64,000 nucleotides of DNA from Streptacidiphilus carbonis (lineage in GTDB: Bacteria; Actinomycetota; Actinomycetes; Streptomycetales; Streptomycetaceae). The stretch's first letter is position 1. Each line of letters begins with the position of its first letter. Positions 32,499-39,784 of the stretch are shown piece by piece. Position numbers and translations under genes: made by a program. The stretch spans positions 18,736-82,735 of the forward strand of contig NZ_BBPM01000031.1 of NCBI RefSeq assembly GCF_000787775.1, given 5' to 3'. Under the pieces are notes generated by a model that worked only from the letters and a program-made list of their open reading frames with translations, searched no databases and had not been told where the DNA came from.

Positions 32499-33332
32499 TC
32501 AGCCGGACGCCTCCAGCGTGAAGTTCTCCGCGCACTCGCCGCACATGATGCTGCGGCGCTCCAGGGTCCGGGGCGAGACCCGGATGACGGCGGGCGGTTC
32601 GCATTGGCATACGGCCTTGGCGTAGTTGCGGTCCTCCTTCTCCTTCTTCCCGGTGGGCGCCTCGTCGTCCCCGCCGGCGTCCGCACCGACCTCAGCGTCG
32701 TCGGCCGCCCCGCCCTTGCTGCCGCCCCCACGGGTGCGGGTGACGAGGTACTCGGGCCTGCGGGTGGCGTGCATCGCCTTGTCCAGCGCGGCGATGTGGT
32801 CGGCGTACGTCTTCGCGGCCTCGTCGCCCAGCTCCGTTCCGGCGGAGCCGTACTTCTTCTTCCACTGCTCGTCGACGTCGGACCGCTGGACGAGCCCCAG
32901 CTCCTCGGCGGTCTTGCGGAAGACCTTGTTGTGGTACTGGCTGAGGGAGCAGTCCTTGGTGCCGCGGGCCTCGTTCGCCGCGTGGGTGGCCTCGTGCAGC
33001 AGGTACCCGAAGACCTTCACGGCTCCGTCGGCGAGCGATTCGGCGGTGACGAAGACCTCGTGGTGCAGGACTTCACCCTCGCGCAGGCGCCAGCGGCGGG
33101 GTGCGAAGTGCGCCAGCTCGACCGCGCTCGCGCGGCCACCCGTAGCCATGCTGACGACCGCCTCGGGGACGTCGGGGTGCCGGGCGCGGATCGCGTTCCA
33201 GGCTTCGACCAGGGCGGAGGTGACTCCGGCGGCAATCTCGGCGATCGTCACCGCGGCGGGCAGGTCAGGAACGACCTCCAGCAGCGGAACGGGAGCGGGC
33301 TCAGGGATAAGGGTGACGGCTTCGGTGGGCAT
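32499..33332 (-). CDS. SprT-like zinc metalloprotease
   Basis: The HExxH zinc motif HEATH (H113-H117) sits in a helix preceded by a strand (VFVTAESLADGAVKVFGYLLHEATHAAN). Further on, SQYHNKVFRKTAEELGL supplies the conserved YHN segment of SprT-like proteases. The C-terminal 40 residues hold a zinc ribbon (CQCEPPAVI and MCGEC). The eukaryotic relative Spartan/SPRTN clears DNA-protein crosslinks; bacterial element versions are common but little studied. Length is 277 residues. A perfect palindromic operator lies 18 bp before the ATG, indicating repression by an element-encoded regulator. Confidence 0.82.
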   Translation of the reverse strand: MPTEAVTLIPEPAPVPLLEVVPDLPAAVTIAEIAAGVTSALVEAWNAIRARHPDVPEAVVSMATGGRASAVELAHFAPRRWRLREGEVLHHEVFVTAESLADGAVKVFGYLLHEATHAANEARGTKDCSLSQYHNKVFRKTAEELGLVQRSDVDEQWKKKYGSAGTELGDEAAKTYADHIAALDKAMHATRRPEYLVTRTRGGGSKGGAADDAEVGADAGGDDEAPTGKKEKEDRNYAKAVCQCEPPAVIRVSPRTLERRSIMCGECAENFTLEASG

Positions 33333-33349
33333 GGCTTCACTCTAGACGC

Positions 33350-33373
33350 AACTCACCTCTTAAGAGGTGAGTT
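33350..33373. promoter_or_regulatory. 24-bp perfect palindrome (CTCACCTCTT type), copy 2
   Basis: Contains the same 22-bp palindrome as 14,300-14,321 plus one more paired base on each side. Being 18 bp before the SprT-like start codon, it should control that gene. Confidence 0.78.
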
Positions 33374-33411
33374 TGTGCGGTGAGTTGAGGCCATGTCACC
33401 TCAACGGGCAC

Positions 33412-34599
33412 TCACGGGTAGTGGACTTCGGGGCTGAGGGTGCGGCCGTCGGGTTCGTGCTGGAGGGTGGCGGCTCCGGTGGCGGAGACCTCGATGTAGG
33501 CGGGTCGTTCGCGGCGGCGGGGCAGGAAGCGGTCGAGGAGTCCGGGGGTGGGCATGTCGGCGGGGATCAGGCCCGCGATGCTGAGGACTTCGGTCTGCTC
33601 CTGGGAGAGGAGTTCAGTCCAGTCGGTGGCGTAGTAGGCGGCGCACCAGATCTGCAATTCACCCTGCTCGATGACCACGCTGTAGGGGCTCTGGAGCTGG
33701 CCGGGGGTGAATGATCCGAGGGGTTCGCGCCGGGCGGCGGCGGTGTCACGGCTGAGGTAGACGCGGGCGACTCGTTCGCCTGCGGCCCACGGGTATCGGT
33801 CCGGCTGGTCCAGGACCTCGGTGATCCATGCCCGTAGGCCCATGATGTCCTCGCGGAGCTGGCGGCCGTCGGGGCCGTAGTTGCGCCAGGGTCCGGGGCG
33901 GAGGCGGGCGGTGAGCACGCCGTGGGTGTACTCCATCGTGCCGCAGTGGTGGATGGACTCGGCTTCGGCGCGCACTACCCCGCGTCCGATGCCGAGTTCG
34001 ACGTAGCGGTAGGCGTGGACGGCGGCGGCATCGGCCTTGGTCCAGCCCAGTTTCATGAGGAGCTCGCGGCTGGCGCTGGGTCCGGTGCCGCCGTAGCCAG
34101 CGTTGCAGTTGTCCACGCCGATGGTCTCGCCGGTGCTGCCGTGCAGCAGCATGGTGGGCGGGTTGATCTGGGTGCCGTCGGCGAACGCGGCGGGGTGCAG
34201 TCCGGACTCCAGAAGGATGTCCAGCGGGCTGATCGCGACGCGTGCCCCGGCGAGGTCGCCGAGCGCGCCCGCCTCGACGTACTGCTGGGCCCGCCATGCG
34301 GACATGACCGGAATCGGCCCGGGTCGGCCCGGTGCCGGCGCGGGGGCTGCCGCGGCACGGTCGACCATCGCCCTGACCGACGGGTGGGTGACGCCCAGCC
34401 GCCGAGCGATTTCGCGCCTGCTGGTCAGGGGCCGTCCGTCGGTTGCGGCGTGGGCATACTGGTCGACGTCCGCCACCGACCGATCCCGTTCCAGTTCCGC
34501 GGCCGACAGTTCGTGTTGGAGTGCCTTCACCCGCTGGTCGGCGGTGTGCATCCGGGTCTCAGCCCGGTGGTAATCGGATGCGTCCATAGTGGAAAGCAT
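33412..34599 (-). CDS. HTH-containing protein (395 aa)
   Basis: Residues about 5-55 form a coiled coil (YHRAETRMHTADQRVKALQHELSAAELERD). Residues about 60-90 form an HTH (LTSRREIARRLGVTHPSVRAMVDRA). About 300 further residues form a mixed alpha/beta domain (ISPLDILLESGLHPAAFADGTQINPPTMLLHGSTGETIGVDNCNAGYGG), perhaps a ligand or catalytic domain not recognised here. Three GTGGAAA-type repeats overlap its start region and would suit autoregulation. The ATG at the MLSTM position is chosen; a TTG 24 bases upstream and an ATG 12 bases downstream are alternatives. Confidence 0.7.
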   Translation of the reverse strand: MLSTMDASDYHRAETRMHTADQRVKALQHELSAAELERDRSVADVDQYAHAATDGRPLTSRREIARRLGVTHPSVRAMVDRAAAAPAPAPGRPGPIPVMSAWRAQQYVEAGALGDLAGARVAISPLDILLESGLHPAAFADGTQINPPTMLLHGSTGETIGVDNCNAGYGGTGPSASRELLMKLGWTKADAAAVHAYRYVELGIGRGVVRAEAESIHHCGTMEYTHGVLTARLRPGPWRNYGPDGRQLREDIMGLRAWITEVLDQPDRYPWAAGERVARVYLSRDTAAARREPLGSFTPGQLQSPYSVVIEQGELQIWCAAYYATDWTELLSQEQTEVLSIAGLIPADMPTPGLLDRFLPRRRERPAYIEVSATGAATLQHEPDGRTLSPEVHYP

Positions 34600-34621
34600 G
34601 AGTGGAAACTGACCTTTCCAC
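34589..34621. promoter_or_regulatory. Triple GTGGAAA repeat over a start region
   Basis: GTGGAAA at 34,589-34,595 and 34,602-34,608 (13-bp period) and its reverse complement TTTCCAC at 34,615-34,621. The cluster spans the start codons of the HTH gene and is probably its own operator. Confidence 0.55.
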
Positions 34622-34663
34622 AAGGGGTCAGCTGGGTTTCCAGCTGTACGGGTTGTGCTGCTT

Positions 34664-35233
34664 CTACTGCTCGTAGGCCCATGCGCGGCCGTTCTGGCGG
34701 TACTCGTCCACGGGCAGGGGCTCGACTCCGGGGCGCATGCGGGTCAGGTACAGCTGTCCTTCGAGGTGGTCGATCTCGTGGTGGATCAGGCGGGCCAGGC
34801 CGCGCTGGTAGGTGGTGGTGTGGGTGCTGCCGTTCAGGGCGGTGGTCTCGACGGTGATGGCCAGGGGGCGGGGGACCAGTCCGCGGACGTCGAAGAACGA
34901 CAGGCAGCCTTCGTACTGCTCGTCGCCCTCGGCGGAGCTGTCGGTGATGCGGGGGTTCAGCAGCACGATCGCCGGGGCTCCGGCGGTGGGCGGCTGGACG
35001 ATGGCGGCGGCGCGCGCGATGCCGATCTGGGGGGCGGCGATGCCCATGCCCTTGGCGAAGGTGTGGGCGCGGGCGATGTCCTCGATAGCGGCGAACAGGC
35101 GGTCAATGGACTGTTCAGCGGCGGCGGCCTCGGCCGGAAGGTCGAAGGTGCGCGCCGGGGTGGTGAGGATCGGGGCGCCGTGCTGGACGATCCCCAGGTC
35201 ACGCATGCGCTGGCTGGGCTGGGCCTGGGTCAC
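34664..35233 (-). CDS. def: Peptide deformylase
   Basis: All three deformylase motifs are intact in this 189-residue protein: GMGIAAPQ (residues 62-69), EGCLS with the metal-binding Cys (C110), and HEIDH (152-156) with two metal-binding His and the catalytic Glu. The enzyme removes the formyl group from nascent proteins. The GTG start follows CAGGAG closely and avoids a non-conserved extension. An additional deformylase on a mobile element may give resistance to deformylase inhibitors such as actinonin or may serve the neighbouring island; this is inferred. It is divergent from the Nudix gene, 124 bp away. Confidence 0.93.
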   Translation of the reverse strand: MTQAQPSQRMRDLGIVQHGAPILTTPARTFDLPAEAAAAEQSIDRLFAAIEDIARAHTFAKGMGIAAPQIGIARAAAIVQPPTAGAPAIVLLNPRITDSSAEGDEQYEGCLSFFDVRGLVPRPLAITVETTALNGSTHTTTYQRGLARLIHHEIDHLEGQLYLTRMRPGVEPLPVDEYRQNGRAWAYEQ

Positions 35234-35357
35234 CTGTGCTCCTGCTGGTCGATGTCGGCGTCCGGTCGGGCCCGGAAGCGCCATTCGAGACGGTAGCGGT
35301 CGTGCAGGGGCGCGATCGTGCGTCGGACGGTGCTCGGAGGGACTACTGTGGCTCGGC

Positions 35358-35879
35358 GTGACGAGCTTTCTGTGGCACCGCTCCTGGCCCGCTCCCGAGG
35401 TTCTGCCGGTACGTCAGGTTTACGCGTGGATCGTTGACGAGGACGCCCGGGTGCTGCTGCTGGAGATGCCCGGCGGCTGGAACCTGCCGGGCGGCACTCC
35501 GGAGGACTTCGACCGCGACTGGCAGGCGACGCTTGAGCGCGAGGTCATGGAGGAGGCCGACGTGACGGTGCGCGACGTCGTCCCGCTCGGCTACCAGGAA
35601 GTACGCCCCGCCACCGGTGAGCCGTTCGCGCAGCTGCGGGTCGCCGCCCGGGTGGACCAGTGGCTCCCGGCGACCCCGGACCCGGACAACGGCCAGGTCT
35701 ACCCACGGGTGTGGGTGCCGCTGGGCGAGGCCGCTGACCTGTTGGGCTGGGCTGAGCCGGGCCACGCCCAGGCGGCTGCCGCCGCCCAGGTCGCACTGAC
35801 CCTCTACGGCTTCGCCGCCGCGGCCCCGATCGCCCAGGGCGACAGGGCAGCCAGCACCCCGGTGATGCAACTCGTGTAG
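35358..35879 (+). CDS. Nudix hydrolase
   Basis: The 173-residue protein has a Nudix fold: the opening strand (VRQVYAWIVDEDARVLLLEMPGG), LPGG, and a Nudix box whose REVMEEADV end (R61-V69) is canonical, while the earlier Glu of the box appears replaced by Asp or Arg. Nudix enzymes cleave nucleoside diphosphates linked to other groups, including the dihydroneopterin triphosphate made by GTP cyclohydrolase I. That link is attractive here because folE lies in the same island, but substrate cannot be read from sequence. The 3' end overlaps the convergent glycosyltransferase gene by 76 bp. Confidence 0.78.
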   Translation: MTSFLWHRSWPAPEVLPVRQVYAWIVDEDARVLLLEMPGGWNLPGGTPEDFDRDWQATLEREVMEEADVTVRDVVPLGYQEVRPATGEPFAQLRVAARVDQWLPATPDPDNGQVYPRVWVPLGEAADLLGWAEPGHAQAAAAAQVALTLYGFAAAAPIAQGDRAASTPVMQLV

Positions 35880-37045
35880 TCGCGTCCGGCGACCAGCTGT
35901 TCCCCGGCCTCCCGCAGTCGCGCAACCTGGTCAGGGGGCGCGGCCAGTGCGCGGCCGATGGCCAGGGCCAGGGAGCGCGGGTCGCCCGGCGCGGCGCTGT
36001 AACCGGTGGCGTTGTCGATGACGGTCTCGGCCAGGCCGCCGGCGGTGGTGGCCACGACCGGTCCGGCTCCGGCGGCGAAGGCTTCGAGCGGGATGCGGCC
36101 CAGTGGTTCGCTGCGCGAGGGGACGACGACCGCCCGCAGCGCCGGGTGGTGGAGCAGTCCGGGCAGGCCGGGGTCGAAGCGGGTCCACAGCGTCGCCGAC
36201 AGGCCGAGCGCGTTCATGCGTTGGCGAAGGTGGTGCTGGTAGGCGGTGGTGGGGCCGTCAGTGACCGCGGCCAGCAGCAGGTGCGGCAGGCGTACGCCGG
36301 TTTCGGCGAGGTGACCGAGGGCGTCGAGGAGGTCTTCAAAACCCTTGTAGGGCTGGGCGCGGCCCATGCTGAGCAGGAATCCGCCCTCGGCCTGGTCGGG
36401 CAAGGGTGGGGCGGCGGTCAGCGGGACGCGGTCGATGGCGGTCAGGCCGCCGGGGACGTCGATGATCCGCTCGGGCGGGATGCCCTTGCCGGTCAGCAGG
36501 GTGCGCATGTGGGTGCTGATCGCGCCGAACGCGGCTCCCAGAGCCATCCAGCCGTCCAGTCCATGCTGTTCCCAGGCGGCGCGCGTCGGGTCTGCGTGGT
36601 GGTCGGCGCTGGAGCGCGGCAGATACAGCAGCCGCCATCCGGGCGGAGCGGCGAGCAGGCGGCCAAGTCCGGCGAAGGGCTGGTCGATGGCGATCAGCAG
36701 CCCTCGCGGGTGACGGCGCATCAGCGGGTTGATCACCTCGGCGGCGTGGCGGTCCAGGTGCTCGAAGGCGGTCAGGTCGCCGAAGCGCTGCTGTCCGGCG
36801 GTGCCGTTGTCCAGAGCGGTGACCTGGTGGGGCACGTCGGCGAGGAGGTCGAGCACGGCCCGGTGGGCGGTGGGCGCGTACTCGGGGCTGGTGGGGTGCA
36901 GGTCGACGGGCAGCAGGACCAGGCGGACCCCGGGGGCCAGGGTGTGGGCGGCGGCGGTGATCAGGGCCTGGTTGCTGCGGCCGGCTCCGGTCGCGGCGCT
37001 GAAGTAGCCGTCGTGCAGGGCGATGGCCACCACCGGGGCGTTCAC
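35804..37045 (-). CDS. Glycosyltransferase (GT-B, group 1 type)
   Basis: The 413-residue protein has the C-terminal nucleotide-sugar domain of group 1 glycosyltransferases: FLLSMGRAQPYKGFEDLLDAL and VVPSRSEPLGRIPLEAFAAGAGPVVATTAGGLAETV, with the E-x7-E pair. The N-terminal acceptor domain begins VVAIALHDGYFSAATGAGRSNQALI. No signal or membrane segment is seen, so the acceptor is probably cytoplasmic. The GTG overlaps the upstream kinase stop by 4 bp. It is the last gene of the folE operon, consistent with a final glycosylation step. Sugar donor and acceptor are unknown. Confidence 0.88.
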   Translation of the reverse strand: MNAPVVAIALHDGYFSAATGAGRSNQALITAAAHTLAPGVRLVLLPVDLHPTSPEYAPTAHRAVLDLLADVPHQVTALDNGTAGQQRFGDLTAFEHLDRHAAEVINPLMRRHPRGLLIAIDQPFAGLGRLLAAPPGWRLLYLPRSSADHHADPTRAAWEQHGLDGWMALGAAFGAISTHMRTLLTGKGIPPERIIDVPGGLTAIDRVPLTAAPPLPDQAEGGFLLSMGRAQPYKGFEDLLDALGHLAETGVRLPHLLLAAVTDGPTTAYQHHLRQRMNALGLSATLWTRFDPGLPGLLHHPALRAVVVPSRSEPLGRIPLEAFAAGAGPVVATTAGGLAETVIDNATGYSAAPGDPRSLALAIGRALAAPPDQVARLREAGEQLVAGRDYTSCITGVLAALSPWAIGAAAAKP

Positions 37046-37650
37046 CGCGCGCCCACCGCATCGACCGCGCCGGCCAGCTGGTCGGTCGACGCGGTGGCGT
37101 CCACCCGCTGCCGGGGGACGGCTGCGACCAGTTCGGCCAGCCCCGGATGCGCCGTGGCGAGGTGGGTGAGCGGATCGAGGTAGAAGGCGCGCAGCCGTTC
37201 CAGGACGGTGGGATCGGACCACGGGTGCCCGGGGTGGAGGCGTTCGGCCCGGCGCTGGAGGCTGAGGTGCGGCGGCAGGTCCAGGATGATCCACCGGTGC
37301 GGTGGTATCAGCCGTCCGGCGGCGAGGTGGCAATGAACCCAGTCGGCGCGCCGGGCCAGGCCGCCAGTGCTTGCCGCCCAGGCCAGGGCGGTGAGCCAGT
37401 CGCGGTCCACCCACACCGGCCCCGGGTGGCCGCGCAGATGGTCGGCCTTGCGCAGCCAGTTCGCCAGATGGCTGTCCTCGTCGTCGTGGTGCGGGTGCCG
37501 GTCGTGGTCAAGGAGGTCTCCGGCGGGGGTGGTGTACTCGGGCAGCACGGTGCGGCCGGCCCTGGCCAGGGCGGCGAGCACGGTGGTCTTGCCCGCGCCC
37601 GGCATCCCCTCGACCACGGTGACCGGTGCGGACGAGTCAGAAGAGTGCAT
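37042..37650 (-). CDS. P-loop kinase, thymidylate-kinase-like
   Basis: Walker A is GMPGAGKTT (residues 15-23). Later, VWVDRDWLTALAWAAST and WIILDLPPHLSLQRRAER give the DRD- and lid-like segments of dNMP and deoxynucleoside kinases. At 202 residues it is the usual size. Such enzymes phosphorylate nucleotides or small metabolites. Within an operon with folE and a PTPS homologue, a pterin or a sugar could be the acceptor, but the family does not decide this. The ATG overlaps the upstream DUF2797 gene by 14 bp. Confidence 0.72.
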   Translation of the reverse strand: MHSSDSSAPVTVVEGMPGAGKTTVLAALARAGRTVLPEYTTPAGDLLDHDRHPHHDDEDSHLANWLRKADHLRGHPGPVWVDRDWLTALAWAASTGGLARRADWVHCHLAAGRLIPPHRWIILDLPPHLSLQRRAERLHPGHPWSDPTVLERLRAFYLDPLTHLATAHPGLAELVAAVPRQRVDATASTDQLAGAVDAVGAR

Positions 37651-38548
37651 CCTGTTCCTCCTGGTGGCCGAGCGGTGCAAGGGATTCGAGCGCGGCGGTC
37701 GGCGCGGTGTCGGGTTCGGCGCGGCCCAGTGCCCATCCGGCCAGCAGCCGGGTGTCCAGCAGCACCAACCCCGAGACCGTGTCCAGATAGATGTCGGTGC
37801 CGATCCGGCAGGCGATCCGTCCGCTGATCACGTCCCCGGGGGCGAGCGGCAGCAGCGCTGCGTCCGGCCGCAGACCGTCGGCGGGCAGGTCGTAGGCGGC
37901 GGCGTGGTCCCTCACCTGCGGCTCGCGGCGGTCCTGGCCCTGTGGCCAGGCCAGTTCGCCAGCACGCTGCGCGGTGGCGAACAGGTCTGCGGCGCGTTCG
38001 GCGGCGGTGCCGGGCCGGGCACGGGCGAGGCGTTTGCGCGCCGCGCTCATCCGGTCGGGCAGCCCCAGGGCGGTGCCGAGTAGGCTCTCGGCCCGGCGGG
38101 CAGCGGTCAGGGTGCCGGTGGAGATGACGGTGGAGGCTAGCGCGCCCTGCTCCAGCAGTCGGGCGTCGCCGCGTTCGACCGCGGTGATGCCGACCTTGAC
38201 CGCGCAGCCGTGGTGGGCGAGGTAGACCGCGAAGGGGCGCGGGTCGTGCAGGCGGGTGTCGGCGGCGATGGAGTCGGCGCGGTCCGCCGCCTGGCAGGGC
38301 GGGCACTGGGCGGTGCGCACCGTCGGGACGACAGGCGCGGACATCGGGCAGTCGCGGCGGCTGCCCGAGCGCCACACCCCGATGCAGCGCCGGTCGGCCC
38401 CGGCGGTGAAGGCCAGGTCAGTGCCGGTGTTCAGCGGGCTCGTCCTGGAGGTACCGCCGCTGGGGGCCGACCATTCCAGCAGTGCGGTGCCCTGGTCCCA
38501 GATGAGCCCGGTAGCCCGCCATGCGGGCGGCGACCCCTCGCTGATCAC
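37637..38548 (-). CDS. DUF2797 family protein
   Basis: The 303-residue protein has the order of DUF2797 proteins: an N-terminal strand pair (GLIWDQGTALLEW), a Cys site (RRCIGVWRSG, RRDC and QCPPC), and then FAVYLAHHGCAVKVGITA, which resembles a GIY-YIG-like nuclease core (VYLA and VKVGIT). The function of DUF2797 is unknown. The GTG with GGGAG about 6 bases upstream keeps the conserved N-terminus but makes a 131-bp overlap with the preceding gene. Its presence in a biosynthesis-like operon is unusual. Confidence 0.75.
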   Translation of the reverse strand: MISEGSPPAWRATGLIWDQGTALLEWSAPSGGTSRTSPLNTGTDLAFTAGADRRCIGVWRSGSRRDCPMSAPVVPTVRTAQCPPCQAADRADSIAADTRLHDPRPFAVYLAHHGCAVKVGITAVERGDARLLEQGALASTVISTGTLTAARRAESLLGTALGLPDRMSAARKRLARARPGTAAERAADLFATAQRAGELAWPQGQDRREPQVRDHAAAYDLPADGLRPDAALLPLAPGDVISGRIACRIGTDIYLDTVSGLVLLDTRLLAGWALGRAEPDTAPTAALESLAPLGHQEEQDALF

Positions 38549-39278
38549 TGCTCTCCCATCGCCGGTAGACCTCTTCCAGTACGTGCCAGCCCGCCAGTTG
38601 CGCGATGTCGGCCAGGGCCTCGGCCGGGTTGTCGGGCATGTGCAGGTGGTTGACCAGCATCCCGGCCCCCAGGTCCGCGCGCACCGTCCGCTTGAGGACC
38701 GCGCCGGCCGCCACCGCGTCCGGTCCGCCAGCCAGCACCACGATCTGCACGCTACCGCTGGTGAGGTAGTCGGTGCGCTCGGCGACGAAGGAGGCGCCGT
38801 AGGCGTCGGGGTAGAGCCGGTCGCAGTCGGCGGCCGTCAACTGCCGCGTCGTCACGTGGACCTCGCGCAGCACGGACCGCAGCCGTGAGCGGATCGCCCG
38901 CATCGGGGCACCGGGCTTGAGCATGGCCAGCGTCAGCCGCTGCCCGGGTACCGGGAGTTGGGTGTCGGCCAGCGGCGCGCGCATCGCCTGGGCCCAGACC
39001 CGGTGGCAGTCGCAGTCCCGCTCGCCGTGGCCCGGGTGCTCCGGCACCGCCGCCGAAGCTGCGGCGGCGGCCCGCTCGGCGCACGGCAGGCATGCCCCGG
39101 CGCTGCCCGCGGCAGGCCGGACCAGGCCGCTGGAGCGCACCGCCGTCCACCACGCGTCCCAGGGATGCTCCAGCACGGCCGGGGCGGCGGACCGCCCCGC
39201 GCTGAGCTGGCCGTCCAGGGCCAGGCCGAGAACGGCGGCCAGGCGCCCACGGCCGATGCCGGGCACGGGGGCGGTCAC
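38418..39278 (-). CDS. Nucleoside diphosphate kinase-like protein with Cys-rich N-terminal domain
   Basis: The second half (about residues 115-235 of 286) follows the NDPK fold: LTLAMLKPGAP (compare IKPDGV), LYPDAYGASF, RTDYLTSGSVQIVVLAG and VNHLHMPDN, where the His in N-x-x-H fits the phospho-histidine but GSDS is replaced by MPDN. NDPKs transfer phosphate between nucleotides. The first 110 residues contain ACLPCAERAA and RDCDCHRVW, a possible metal site not found in ordinary NDPKs. The active site may have changed substrate. The GTG overlaps the upstream PTPS-like stop by 4 bp. Confidence 0.75.
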   Translation of the reverse strand: MTAPVPGIGRGRLAAVLGLALDGQLSAGRSAAPAVLEHPWDAWWTAVRSSGLVRPAAGSAGACLPCAERAAAAASAAVPEHPGHGERDCDCHRVWAQAMRAPLADTQLPVPGQRLTLAMLKPGAPMRAIRSRLRSVLREVHVTTRQLTAADCDRLYPDAYGASFVAERTDYLTSGSVQIVVLAGGPDAVAAGAVLKRTVRADLGAGMLVNHLHMPDNPAEALADIAQLAGWHVLEEVYRRWESSDQRGVAARMAGYRAHLGPGHRTAGMVGPQRRYLQDEPAEHRH

Positions 39279-39784
39279 CGCAGCACCGCCTCGGCGGTGG
39301 CGGAGCACTCGGCCGACTCCGTCAGCGTCAGCTCCAGCCGCTCGACGGCGGGGCAGGCGGCGCCCAGCCGACGGGCGAGCTCGGCGACGAGGTAGCAGGC
39401 CAGGGCCTCGGTGCTGGTGCCCGCTACCGGCAGCAGAGCCGTCCAGGAGCGAGGCAGGCTGAAGCACGCGCCGCCGCCGGTCACGCGCAGCTGATCGCCG
39501 CTGACCTCCTCGACCAGGACACCGGGGGTGTCCACCGCGATCAGAGTGCGGCGCTTCAGCGGCGCGATGACCTCGCGCAGCTGCTGCTTGAGGACCCGGA
39601 AGTCGGCGACCATCCCGGAAGAGTCCGGCAGCCCCCACGCGGCCAGCACGACCTGGTAGGTGTGCCCGTGCAGCGGCTCGAACACCCCTTCGTGCAGGCC
39701 GGTGTGGGCGGCGTTGAAGTCCCAGCCGGCCCCGCCGACCCGCGCCTGCACCAGTGGCCGGGCGCTGGCCTGGACCGCGGTCAC
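39275..39784 (-). CDS. 6-pyruvoyl-tetrahydropterin synthase homologue, PTPS-III signature
   Basis: Zinc ligands of the PTPS/QueD fold are present: H27 in FNAAH, and H39 and H41 in LHGH. In QueD the residue four before the first HGH His is a catalytic Cys; here the sequence is FEPLHGH, giving E36-x2-HGH and no nearby Cys. This E-x2-HGH form is described for PTPS-III, which converts dihydroneopterin triphosphate to 6-hydroxymethyl-dihydropterin in folate synthesis. STEALACYLVAELA supplies the conserved TxE segment. At 169 residues it is slightly long for the family. It is coupled to folE (4-bp overlap), which makes its substrate. Confidence 0.85.
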   Translation of the reverse strand: MTAVQASARPLVQARVGGAGWDFNAAHTGLHEGVFEPLHGHTYQVVLAAWGLPDSSGMVADFRVLKQQLREVIAPLKRRTLIAVDTPGVLVEEVSGDQLRVTGGGACFSLPRSWTALLPVAGTSTEALACYLVAELARRLGAACPAVERLELTLTESAECSATAEAVLR

